The notes under the pieces: generated by a model
Told to the model about the DNA's origin: nothing
What the model saw: the letters and a program-made list of their open reading frames with translations, nothing else
Databases searched by the model: none
Position numbers and translations under genes: made by a program
Shown here: positions 28,743 to 36,543 of the stretch, one piece after another
How the letters are laid out: every line of letters begins with the position of its first letter
Position numbering within the stretch: the first letter of the stretch is position 1
From: Novosphingobium sp. SG751A
GTDB taxonomy: Bacteria > Pseudomonadota > Alphaproteobacteria > Sphingomonadales > Sphingomonadaceae
NCBI RefSeq assembly: GCF_013149295.1
Contig: NZ_JABGCB010000001.1
Coordinates: forward strand, 124,001 to 188,000
Reading direction: 5' to 3'
DNA: 64,000 nt

Positions 28743-29687
28743 TCAAATGCACTGCAGATCGCTCAGCGTGGTGCGCACCGCTTCCAGAAGCGGCGTCCGG
28801 GGCTCACCACCCAGTGCAGCCACGAGCCGGGCGTTGGTCAGGCGGACCGGCTGTTGCCAGAGATAGCGCATCTCCATCATCTCGCGCGGCGTGGTCGCCA
28901 CCAGCGCGGCGACGCGGAGCAGCCACCATGGCAGCGGGCGGATCGGAACAACGGGATCCCCGAGCACGCGGGCAATGGTCTGCACCATCTGGCGCCCGTC
29001 GTGATCCCAGTGACCCTCCATATGGAATGAGCCGAAGGCCGGCAGATCCGCGCGCTCCAGCAGCCGGACCATGGTTTCGGCGACGTCGGGCAGATACGCC
29101 CATTGATGGCCGACACCCCGCGAGCCCGGGTTGCGGATGACCTTGGGGCGAGCCCCGGGAGTCACCAGCCCCTGTCCGAACCAGTTATTGGCCGCGCCGG
29201 GGCCGAAAAAATCGCCCGCCCGGACGATCAAAGCCGTGCACCGTCCCTGTTCGGCAGCCGCGCGGAGCCGCTGCTCCATCTCCACGCGGATCTTGCCCTT
29301 GCGGGTCTTCGGCATCTGCGGTGCACCTTCGTCAATGTTCGGGAACGCGTTTGGCCCGAAATTATAAACCGTTCCCGGCAGTAGGATGCGCGCTCCGCTC
29401 GCCGACGCGGCGCGGATCGTGTTGTCCAGCATCGGCAGGACCAGGCGATCCCAGTCGCGATAGCCCGGCGGGTTGACCGCATGGACGATGACCGACGCGC
29501 CCTCGGCCGCCGATGCGACCGCAACCCCATCCATAGCATCCCCCGTCACCGCCTCGCATCCCTCCGGGAAGTCGACATTGGCACGGCGGGTCAGCGCCCT
29601 GACGCTCCAGCCGCCTGCGATCAGACGACGCATCACAGCACCGCCGACCCCACCCGTCGCCCCCAGAACCAAAGCTGTCTTCTTCAT
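28743..29687 (-). CDS. NAD(P)-dependent epimerase/dehydratase-type SDR
   Basis: A 314-residue extended or atypical SDR with the N-terminal nucleotide motif ALVLGATGGVGGAVMRRLI, followed by the NAD-domain pattern VSALTRR-like RALTRRAN. The catalytic region reads PGTVYNFGPNAFP and a C-terminal part may bind substrate. The ATG at 29687 follows GGAGGCGAAAG, so the upstream in-frame extension to 29786 is rejected. It is divergent from a LysR gene 91 bases away and is the likely target of that regulator. Confidence 0.88.
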   Translation of the reverse strand: MKKTALVLGATGGVGGAVMRRLIAGGWSVRALTRRANVDFPEGCEAVTGDAMDGVAVASAAEGASVIVHAVNPPGYRDWDRLVLPMLDNTIRAASASGARILLPGTVYNFGPNAFPNIDEGAPQMPKTRKGKIRVEMEQRLRAAAEQGRCTALIVRAGDFFGPGAANNWFGQGLVTPGARPKVIRNPGSRGVGHQWAYLPDVAETMVRLLERADLPAFGSFHMEGHWDHDGRQMVQTIARVLGDPVVPIRPLPWWLLRVAALVATTPREMMEMRYLWQQPVRLTNARLVAALGGEPRTPLLEAVRTTLSDLQCI

Positions 29688-29750
29688 CTTTCGCCTCCAT
29701 GCTTGTGTGGAGGTAGGATGAAGCGGATCCCAGTAAACGGGAATTGCCGT

Positions 29751-29776
29751 ATTTCGTACAGATGCTATACGAAAAT
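29751..29776. promoter_or_regulatory. LysR-type operator between SDR and LysR genes
   Basis: Inverted repeat TTTCGTA (29752-29758) and TACGAAA (29768-29774) with a 9-base spacer, three bases before the LysR ATG. It fits the T-N11-A style of LysR-type operators and lies in the divergent promoter region. Confidence 0.6.
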
Positions 29777-29778
29777 AG

Positions 29779-30681
29779 ATGAGCAAAGAGCCAAGTTGGG
29801 ATGTCTACCGCAGTTTCGCAGCGGTGCTGCAACAGGGCTCGCTGTCGGCCGCGTCGCGCGCACTTGGGATGACCCAGCCCAGCATTGCCCGCCACATTGA
29901 TGCGCTGGAGCAGGCGATCGGCGCCAAGCTGTTCGTACGCTCGCAGCGGGGTCTGTCAGCCACCGATCACGCGTTGGCGCTGCGCCCGCACGCCGAAGCC
30001 CTTCTCTCCGCGGCGGAAGCGCTCCGCAGATCTGCCGAAGGCGCGCCGGGAATGCCGGAGGGCACGGTGCGCATCACCGCCAGCCAGGCGGTGGGGACAC
30101 ACCACCTGCCGGCGATCCTGACCAGCCTGCGACAAGCGCAACCCGGGCTGAACTTCGAGCTGGCGTTGACCGACGACCTTGACGACCTGCTGCAACGCCA
30201 GGCCGACATCGCGATACGTATGACGCAACCCGAGCAGAAATCGCTGGTGGCGAAGAGCGTCGGCTCCGTCCGTCTTGGTCTCCACGCACACCGCAGCTAT
30301 CTCGAGCGAAGAGGTTGGCCCAACCGGCTCGAAGACCTGCGCGAACACGATCTGATCGGCTTTGATGCCGAAACGCCGTTCACCAGGGCCGGCATGCGCC
30401 ATTTGCCTGGGATCGAACGCTCAATGTTCGCCCTGCGCGTCGACGATGCGGCGGCACAGTTCGAAACCATTCGCGCCGGGTTCGGCATCGGTATTTGCCA
30501 GACCGCCGTTGCCAGGCGCGACACGGATCTTTGCCGCGTGCTGGCAGACTTATTCGATCTGCCCCTGCCGGTGTGGATCGTGATGCACGAGGACCTCCGA
30601 AACGGCAGCCGCTACAGGTTCACGTTCGACGCGCTCGTCCAGGCATTTACCGGGATCACGCAAGCCGCTCAACGGGCATAA
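29779..30681 (+). CDS. LysR-family transcriptional regulator
   Basis: A 300-residue LysR protein with an N-terminal winged HTH (VYRSFAAVLQQGSLSAASRA, MTQPSIARHIDALEQAIGAK, LFVRSQRGLSATDHA) and a C-terminal effector-binding domain of the periplasmic-binding fold. It is divergent from the SDR at 28743, with an inverted repeat just before its start, so the classic arrangement of a LysR regulator controlling the adjacent divergent gene applies. The effector is unknown. Confidence 0.95.
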   Translation: MSKEPSWDVYRSFAAVLQQGSLSAASRALGMTQPSIARHIDALEQAIGAKLFVRSQRGLSATDHALALRPHAEALLSAAEALRRSAEGAPGMPEGTVRITASQAVGTHHLPAILTSLRQAQPGLNFELALTDDLDDLLQRQADIAIRMTQPEQKSLVAKSVGSVRLGLHAHRSYLERRGWPNRLEDLREHDLIGFDAETPFTRAGMRHLPGIERSMFALRVDDAAAQFETIRAGFGIGICQTAVARRDTDLCRVLADLFDLPLPVWIVMHEDLRNGSRYRFTFDALVQAFTGITQAAQRA

Positions 30682-30781
30682 CTTTATAGGATGATCCAAC
30701 AACGACGAGCCCGACCGCCTGCGGGAGATCGATTTGCGAATGACACCAATTCATCCTTCACCCTGTCCCCATAAATTGACA

Positions 30782-31678
30782 TCACCGCGCGAACAACTCG
30801 ATTGAATCCAGATAATCAAGGAACGCCCGTATCCGCGTCGACGCACGATCCTCTGCCGCGTAAAGAGCATGAATGGCCTCGCCATCTCCGGGATTGAAGT
30901 CTGCCAGTACCTCAACCAGCCTCCCGGCCTTGATGTCGGCTGCGACATGGAAGACGCCGTGTCTTGCGATGCCGCAACCCGCAACCGCCATTTGCCGCAC
31001 GACCTCGCCCGAATTGCCGAAAAAGCGTCCCTCCACCGGCTTCTGCACAATGCGATCACCAACTTGAAACGGCCAACTGTCGATTGAGCGGCGAAAGCTG
31101 AAGCGCAGGCAGTCATGCGCGTCGAGGTCGTCGGGCGTCCGGGGGGTCCCGCGACGCGCAAGATATTCAGGACTGGCGACAAGCGCCATGCGGCTGTACC
31201 CCAGCTTCTTGGCACGCAGCCGCGTCTCGCGCAGAGGGCCGATGCGAATGGCAATGTCCGCCCGCTCCTCGACCAGATCGACGATGCTGTCGGTAAGCGT
31301 CAGTTCGACCTTCACAGCCGGATGGCTTTCGGCAAAACCGGGAAGAACCGGGATGAGGCATGTAACTCCGAAGGATGGCGAGGCATTAATGCGCAGCAAC
31401 CCGCGGGGCCCCTGATTTGCCTGACGCAGATTCCCTTCAACTTCGGCCATGTCTGCAATCAGGGCGCTCATCCGGTCGCGATAGGATGCGCCTTCAGCCG
31501 TCAATGCCAAGGCGCGCGTTGTCCGCCGCAGCAGCGTGACGGCGAGCCGCTTTTCCAGCCGGGCAATGGATCTGCTGACCGCCGACGGGGTGAGACGCAG
31601 CGCGCGCGCGGCATCTGCAAAGCTGCCCTCCGCCGCAACGGTCAGGAATATCTCGATATCGCCAAATCGGTTATCCAT
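30782..31678 (-). CDS. LysR-family transcriptional regulator
   Basis: A 298-residue LysR protein with HTH segment FLTVAAEGSFADAARAL and RLTPSAVSRSIARLEKRLAV, then a substrate-binding domain (LLRINASPSFGVTCLIPVLP, ERADIAIRIGPL). It belongs to the large CrgA/DsdC-like group common in proteobacteria. It is divergent from the SDR gene at 31779 across 100 bases and probably regulates it. The intergenic part contains TTCACTT and TTCATTC-type half sites but no clean dyad. Confidence 0.95.
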   Translation of the reverse strand: MDNRFGDIEIFLTVAAEGSFADAARALRLTPSAVSRSIARLEKRLAVTLLRRTTRALALTAEGASYRDRMSALIADMAEVEGNLRQANQGPRGLLRINASPSFGVTCLIPVLPGFAESHPAVKVELTLTDSIVDLVEERADIAIRIGPLRETRLRAKKLGYSRMALVASPEYLARRGTPRTPDDLDAHDCLRFSFRRSIDSWPFQVGDRIVQKPVEGRFFGNSGEVVRQMAVAGCGIARHGVFHVAADIKAGRLVEVLADFNPGDGEAIHALYAAEDRASTRIRAFLDYLDSIELFAR

Positions 31679-31778
31679 GATTTAAATTCACTTCTGAAAT
31701 GATGAGGTTCATTCTAGGCATCAATAGGGAGGATGTCTATTTCATGGGCCAATTGATCGCCACTTTCAGGAGTCAACC

Positions 31779-32558
31779 ATGGATCTCAAACTCAACGGCA
31801 AGACCGCCATCGTGACCGGATCGACCGCAGGGATCGGCCTGGCAATCGCCAAACGCCTCTCTGCCGAGGGTGTCGCTGTCACCATCACCGGTCGCAACCA
31901 AGCCAAACTCGAGGCCGCCGCCGCCGAGATTGGGGGCAGCGTAAATCCCGTCCTTGCCGATCCTGCGACAGCCCAAGGTGCCGCCACTCTGATCGCGGCC
32001 GTTCCCGACACCGACATTCTCGTCAACAATCTCGGCATTTACGAAGCCAAGGCGTTTGCTGATATCCAGGACGAGGACTGGCATCACCTGTTTGAGGTGA
32101 ATGTTGTGAGCGGTGCACGCCTCGCCCGGCATTATTTCCCCCGAATGCTGAAGAGAAACTGGGGCCGTGTTATTTTCATTGCCAGCGAAAGCGGCCTGCT
32201 GCCGCCCGCCGAAATGATCCATTACGGTATGACAAAGTCAGCTCAGCTTTCCATTTCGCGCGGCCTTGCCGAACACACCCGAGGTACAGGAGTCACGGTC
32301 AACAGCATCCTCCCCGGACCAACCCGTTCGGAAGGCATTGCCGATTTCATTCGCTCGGTTGTCGATAACAGGGATGCGCCGGAGGCCGAACAGGAAGCCG
32401 AATTCTTCACCAAACTCCGTCCGCTGTCGCTCATCAAGCGATTGATCGAGGCAGATGAAGTCGGCGCAATGGTCGCCTATATCGCAAGTCCGCTCGCTGC
32501 GGCGACGAACGGCGCGGCGCTGCGGGTCGAAGGCGGGATCATACCAACTATAGCCTAG
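31779..32558 (+). CDS. Classical short-chain dehydrogenase/reductase
   Basis: A 259-residue classical SDR (Rossmann fold). The cofactor motif is TGSTAGIGLAIAKRL, the NNLG structural motif is ILVNNLGIYEA, and the catalytic residues are Ser in FIASESG and Tyr/Lys in YGMTK. The C-terminal GAALRVEGGII is typical. SD AGGAG lies before the ATG at 31779. The substrate is not inferable. The gene ends directly against an integrase remnant on the other strand. Confidence 0.94.
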   Translation: MDLKLNGKTAIVTGSTAGIGLAIAKRLSAEGVAVTITGRNQAKLEAAAAEIGGSVNPVLADPATAQGAATLIAAVPDTDILVNNLGIYEAKAFADIQDEDWHHLFEVNVVSGARLARHYFPRMLKRNWGRVIFIASESGLLPPAEMIHYGMTKSAQLSISRGLAEHTRGTGVTVNSILPGPTRSEGIADFIRSVVDNRDAPEAEQEAEFFTKLRPLSLIKRLIEADEVGAMVAYIASPLAAATNGAALRVEGGIIPTIA

Positions 32559-32660
32559 CCGTGCGGTTGCCGGGCTGCGCGATCCCGCAGCGTCAGGGCA
32601 TCATCAACGTCGACGCCGAGATAGCGGACCGTATGCTCATTGTTGGTGTGCCAGACTCGC
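32555..32660 (-). pseudogene. C-terminal remnant of a tyrosine recombinase
   Basis: In one minus-strand frame the sequence reads NNEHTVRYLGVDVDDALTL before a stop at 32555. This resembles the tail of phage-type integrases, where 'STVRYLGIEVDDAL' carries the nucleophilic tyrosine. No start or upstream catalytic domain of the same protein follows in frame. Together with the neighbouring integrase piece it marks an old recombination scar. Confidence 0.6.
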
Positions 32661-32678
32661 GCTTGTCGAGGCCTACGG

Positions 32679-32928
32679 TTAATATCCATGCCGCAGCGTA
32701 TGCGGGCTCACCTGCTTGTGAATCTCGGCGCGTTCGGCCGCTTCCTGCACGACGCGGTGCAACTGGCGGGCCGAGATCGGGTCCGTGCCGTTGTGACCGG
32801 AGAACAGCCAGCCATGTGGCAACGTCACCCCGCGCCGCCTGCCTTCGCGCCACCACTGACGAAGCAAATCGACCAGATGCGGTGAAAGCATGGCGTTGCG
32901 ATCCTTGCGTCCCTTGAGAGGAAAAGGG
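32679..32928 (-). pseudogene. Internal fragment of an IS91-associated type integrase
   Basis: The minus strand encodes GRKDRNAMLSPHLVDLLRQW, HGWLFSGHNGTDPISARQL, and VSPHTLRHGY before a stop. This matches the catalytic-domain middle of site-specific integrases that accompany IS91-like elements. The part after HTLRH (normally 'SFATHLLE...') and the tyrosine end are missing, and the N-terminal part is replaced by the yccF remnant on the opposite strand. Confidence 0.75.
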
Positions 32929-32957
32929 GACAGAGGAGCAAAGCCTGTTTTGTCATC

Positions 32958-33341
32958 GGGCAAACGGCCTTCCTTCCCTTTGGCAGGGAAGCCGTCAGCC
33001 GTCGCGACCTTACCGGCCGCGATGATCCGGGCACCGGCGCCATCGGTCTTCTGGGCAATATCGTCTGGTTCATCTGCGCCGGATTCTGGCTGGCTCTTCG
33101 CCATATTGTCTGGGGCATTGCCAATTGCACCTCCATCATCAGCATTCCCTTTGGCATCCGGCATTTCAAGCTGGCGGGCCTGGCCCTGTTTCCGGTCGGC
33201 AAAACCATCGTCACCAGAGAGATGGCGCAGGCCGTTCGGAACAACGGGGCCTGCGCCGCCTTAGCCACCATCATCAGAAGCTGGCGATCCTTGCCACAAC
33301 TCGAACCGAGCGGCCCGGCATCACCACCAGATCCTTGTTGA
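32958..33341 (+). pseudogene. yccF (DUF307 inner membrane protein) remnant
   Basis: In a plus-strand frame without a start codon the sequence reads AFLPFGREAVSRRDLTG, GLLGNIVWFICAGFWLALRH, CTSIISIPFGIRHFKLAG and LALFPVGKTIVTREMAQAVR. These are the second half of the YccF membrane protein (two DUF307 repeats; one and a half are missing). The 5' half is cut at the junction with the integrase fragment near 32930-32955. The frame runs on to a stop at 33341 inside the end of the receptor gene. It is therefore a broken gene. Confidence 0.75.
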
Positions 33342-35274
33342 AGGATGTGGCATAGCGCTGAACGTCATTGGTCAGGTTCTGTCCCACCAGTGAAAATTCA
33401 ACGCCCTGCCGCTGTTTGAACGGACGCACCGCGACATGGGCCGAGAGCGCATTGTAGCCCTCCGTTGGCGTGTCAAACAGGCCATAGTCATTCTGCGTGC
33501 CATAGCGGGTATAGCTGAAACCGGCATCCCAGCGCGGGCTTTGCCAATCCAGCCCACCCCCCAGGCGCCATGGCGCGATACGCGGCACATTGTTGCCGTC
33601 ATCCAGCGTAGCCCGGGTCAGATCGCCCATCACCCGCGCAGTCAGACTGGCGTGGGCGTTCTTGATCAAATCATAGCGCGCCTCGCCTTCCAGCCCCCGG
33701 AAATGGGCGCCCTGCTGGCGATAGAACACTTCGCGCAGATCATTGCCGTTGCCCGCCACGCAATTGCCGTCATCATCACAGGTGCGCCCCGTCAGCTCGC
33801 CATAAATGTAATTGGAAAACCACGTGGAATAGAGGCTGCCTTCAAAATGAAAGGCGCCGCGATTGGCGCGCAGGCTCAGCTCCAATGCCTTGGCCCGCTC
33901 CACTTTCAGATTGGGATCGCCGGTTTCATAGGTTTGGGGGCCATCATGCCCGCCGCGCGCAAACAATTCCGTCAGCGCGGGCGCACGCCCCGTGCTCGAA
34001 GCCGTCAGGCCCAGCTTGATCCCCGGCGCCGCGGTATAGAGCAGGCCCAGAGCGGCGCTGACCGGCGTGTAACTGCGGCTGGTGAACTGGTCCGACAGCG
34101 GCGTGCCGGTGACGGAGACATGCTCCACACGGGCGCTGGCCTCCAGATGCAGCGGCTTGGCCAGTTCGACCTCGCTGAAGACATATCCGGCGATGTTTTG
34201 CGAGGTGGCAGGCTGAAGATAGGAACTGTCCGCGCCGACGGCCGAAAAATCACGATGCTGATATTCCACCCCCAGCGCCGAATTGCTGATCGCACCCAGA
34301 CGGTTGAACAGCAGTTCGCCGCGCAGATTGGCTTCCTTGTTTCTGAAAGTGGTGTTGACCGAGCCGTCGGGATTCTTCTCCTGATGCTGATAATCGCCAT
34401 AGCTGCCGTCGATATTGATCGACTTGAGCAAAGGCGAGGCAATCTCAATCACATTGCGACTGATGACCTTGGTCTGGCGCATGTCGATATAGGTCGTGTC
34501 GCTGGGGATGCCATATTGGGCATCATAATGGGTCACGGCCAGCCCGGCATGGCTGCCGTTGCCAAAGAAATAGGAGCCGCCTAGTGATCCCCCCCAACCA
34601 TGGAAAAACGAATTGTCCTGCCGCCCAAGCGGCGAGTCATAGTCGCCGGTGCGGCGGTAATAGGCATCGGCGTGCAGCGCCAGATCGCCTGCCTTGCCAT
34701 CCACCAGCCCCGCGACCTCGCCACCGCGATTGACGCTGGTATAGGATGAGGTCAACTCGCCCGAAAGCGGGGTTGTCGGCAGGGTGGTCGGCACGCGGTT
34801 GTTGATCGTGTTGATCACCCCGCCAATCGCCTGGCTGCCATAACGCAGAGTGGCCGCCCCGCGCACCACTTCGATGCTGCGCGCAGAGAGCGGGTCGATC
34901 GGCGTGCCATGGTCGGGGCCGATGTCAGAAACATCCGAGATGGACGTGCCGTCTTCGAGCAGGCGCACCCGGTTGGAATCCATGCCGCGAATGATCGGCC
35001 GCGAGGCCCCCTGTGCAAAGCCGGAGGCCGAGACGCCCGGCACGTCCTTGAGCGCGTCGGCCAGACTGGCCCCGCCCGCCTGCCGGATCTGTTCCGCGTC
35101 CACTTTGGCGGGAATCGAGGGCGTTTCATCTTGGGTATGTCGAAAGGGCGTTGCCGTGACCACGATGGCCGGTCCCGATCCATCATTCGGGCCGGCATCG
35201 GCGCCCCATGCAGGGGCAGCCGCCATCAAGCCGGCAACAAGCGAGGTGCTTGCCAGAAGCGAGGGCAATTTCAT
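33274..35274 (-). CDS. TonB-dependent receptor, ZnuD-like
   Basis: A 666-residue receptor with a signal peptide (LLASTSLVAGLMAAAPAWGA), plug domain (DALKDVPGVSASGFAQGASR, IIRGMDSNRVRLLEDGTSI, IEVVRGAATLRYGSQAIGGV) and barrel. The stretch SSTGRAPALTELFARGGHDG with TYETGDPNLKVERAKALEL is typical of the ZnuD/PA0781 group, which takes up zinc or other divalent metal complexes. It is divergent from a NiCoT nickel/cobalt permease, and both genes are preceded by the same 24-bp dyad, so nickel, cobalt or zinc uptake is the best inference. Start at 35274 (MKLPSLLAS) fits the signal peptide. Confidence 0.93.
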   Translation of the reverse strand: MKLPSLLASTSLVAGLMAAAPAWGADAGPNDGSGPAIVVTATPFRHTQDETPSIPAKVDAEQIRQAGGASLADALKDVPGVSASGFAQGASRPIIRGMDSNRVRLLEDGTSISDVSDIGPDHGTPIDPLSARSIEVVRGAATLRYGSQAIGGVINTINNRVPTTLPTTPLSGELTSSYTSVNRGGEVAGLVDGKAGDLALHADAYYRRTGDYDSPLGRQDNSFFHGWGGSLGGSYFFGNGSHAGLAVTHYDAQYGIPSDTTYIDMRQTKVISRNVIEIASPLLKSINIDGSYGDYQHQEKNPDGSVNTTFRNKEANLRGELLFNRLGAISNSALGVEYQHRDFSAVGADSSYLQPATSQNIAGYVFSEVELAKPLHLEASARVEHVSVTGTPLSDQFTSRSYTPVSAALGLLYTAAPGIKLGLTASSTGRAPALTELFARGGHDGPQTYETGDPNLKVERAKALELSLRANRGAFHFEGSLYSTWFSNYIYGELTGRTCDDDGNCVAGNGNDLREVFYRQQGAHFRGLEGEARYDLIKNAHASLTARVMGDLTRATLDDGNNVPRIAPWRLGGGLDWQSPRWDAGFSYTRYGTQNDYGLFDTPTEGYNALSAHVAVRPFKQRQGVEFSLVGQNLTNDVQRYATSFNKDLVVMPGRSVRVVARIASF

Positions 35275-35349
35275 GGTTTCAGTCCTTTTTATTCCGATCC
35301 GATAATGTGCCGCCCCCTCAGGCACGGGGAATGCATAGACGAGATTTTT

Positions 35350-35373
35350 TTATGTAACAAGATAACATATCAT
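35350..35373 (-). promoter_or_regulatory. Metal-uptake dyad, receptor-side copy
   Basis: Read on the minus strand: ATGATATGTTA, then TCTTGTT, then ACATAA. It contains the inverted pair TATGT ... ACATA. Of 24 bases, 18 match the copy at 35532-35555, and each copy points toward its own gene. It lies about 76 bases upstream of the receptor start. Confidence 0.6.
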
Positions 35374-35531
35374 TTTATCTGCCTGCGAGAAGGAGGCCCC
35401 CAACGCCCCCTTCCGAAAAGCCATAGAAACATGTCAGATCAAGGGGCTCGGCAACGTTTCCGTTTGCCCGCGCGCCAAGGGCCGGAAAGGACAGCGACAG
35501 AAGGGGGTTCACAGAAAACCCTTAAGCTATT
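35374..35531. other. Divergent promoter region between the receptor and NiCoT genes
   Basis: The 375-base gap between the receptor start and the NiCoT frame holds no recognisable gene besides the short leader frame at 35609. The centre (35374-35531) contains GC-rich sequence with no further repeat I can support; the two dyads flank it. Confidence 0.5.
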
Positions 35532-35555
35532 ATGATATGTTACACCATCACATAA
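35532..35555 (+). promoter_or_regulatory. Metal-uptake dyad, NiCoT-side copy
   Basis: ATGATATGTTA, then CACCATC, then ACATAA. Identical to the receptor-side copy over the first 11 and last 6 bases. The TATGT-N9-ACATA dyad is compatible with a Fur-family (Zur/Nur) or NikR-type site, but the regulator is not identified in this window. Confidence 0.6.
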
Positions 35556-35608
35556 TAACCTATCAACCCGCGATCCAGCCCCACAGCCTCGCGCCCAAAG
35601 GAAATGCC

Positions 35609-35704
35609 ATGACATCCTCGAACACCCTCCTGCCCCAAACCAGACAGCCATGGGCGAGCACCAATCCCGCCATGCCCCGTGCGTCATGGTGTCCAAGGCC
35701 ATGA
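35609..35704 (+). CDS. Possible 31-residue leader peptide before the NiCoT gene
   Basis: The best ribosome site in this leader (AAAGGAAATGCC) precedes an ATG at 35609 whose frame gives MTSSNTLLPQTRQPW and ends in TGA at 35702-35704, overlapping the ATGATG at 35701-35706 in the permease frame. The permease itself has no good Shine-Dalgarno sequence, so translational coupling is plausible. It may instead be chance. Confidence 0.35.
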   Translation: MTSSNTLLPQTRQPWASTNPAMPRASWCPRP

Positions 35705-36507
35705 TGCAATCCCTGCCGACCGGGCTGAATCTATCGGCGCTCGGGCTCATGTTCATGCTGGGTCTGCGCCATGGTCTTGATCCCGACCATATCGCCATGA
35801 TCGACAATATGGTCTTTTCCGTAAACCAGCGCAAACCGCGTCTGGCCCCATGGATCGGAACGCTTTTTGCGCTTGGCCACAGTCTTGGCGTGGCCGTGGT
35901 GGCGCTGCTGGTGGCCGCCGTCGCCCACAGGCTTTCGCCGCCGACATGGCTTGCCTCGGCCAGCGAGGTTATGGTGCTGGCCATGCTGCTGGTGGTTGGC
36001 ATCGCCAACCTCCACGGGCTTTTAAAGCCCACACCCTTTCGGCCAACCGGCTGGCGCTCGCGACTGCTGGCTGGCTGGGTCGACAAACTCGACCGGCCGG
36101 TGGCGATCATCGGCGTGGGGCTGATGTTCGGACTGGTGTTCGATACTGTCACACAGGCTGCGGCATGGGGCGCGGCGGCCACGACGCGCGGCGGCTCTGC
36201 GGCGGTGCTGGTGCTGATCGGGATGTTTGCGGCGGGCATGATACTGGTCGACACGATCGACAGCCAAATCGTGGCCCGCGTCCTGCGCTCGATGCAAAAG
36301 CAGCGGATCGAACGGTTTCGCCGTCTGGTCGGCTGGCTGGTGGTCACGCTGTCGCTGGGCGCGGCGGCCTATATCATGCTCGACGCCTTGACGCTGGTCG
36401 GCCCCTTGCCCGGCAATACCACCACCATCATCGGCGTGCTGACCGTGATCGCCATGCCGATACTGGGCCTGTTGGCCGCCCATCGGCGCGCGCGCCGAGC
36501 GCGGTGA
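35650..36507 (+). CDS. NiCoT-family nickel/cobalt permease
   Basis: A polytopic permease of up to 285 residues. Signature motifs are LGLRHGLDPDHIAMIDN (the HX4DH motif of helix II), GLVFDTVTQAAAWG and GMILVDTIDSQIV, which match the HoxN/NixA family for Ni2+/Co2+ uptake. Several in-frame ATGs exist (35650, 35686, 35701 and 35704). The ones at 35701/35704 overlap the stop of the short leader frame and leave a full transporter, so the true start is unsettled. It is divergent from the ZnuD-like receptor, which suggests outer and inner membrane steps for the same metal. Confidence 0.93.
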   Translation: MGEHQSRHAPCVMVSKAMMQSLPTGLNLSALGLMFMLGLRHGLDPDHIAMIDNMVFSVNQRKPRLAPWIGTLFALGHSLGVAVVALLVAAVAHRLSPPTWLASASEVMVLAMLLVVGIANLHGLLKPTPFRPTGWRSRLLAGWVDKLDRPVAIIGVGLMFGLVFDTVTQAAAWGAAATTRGGSAAVLVLIGMFAAGMILVDTIDSQIVARVLRSMQKQRIERFRRLVGWLVVTLSLGAAAYIMLDALTLVGPLPGNTTTIIGVLTVIAMPILGLLAAHRRARRAR

Positions 36508-36543
36508 AATCCAATGATGAAAGCCCCTGAAAACTCTCAGGCA

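Noticed and set aside
30682..30781. Short gap between the LysR genes as a mobile-element remnant
   Set aside because: No terminal repeats, coding similarity or RNA structure could be supported.
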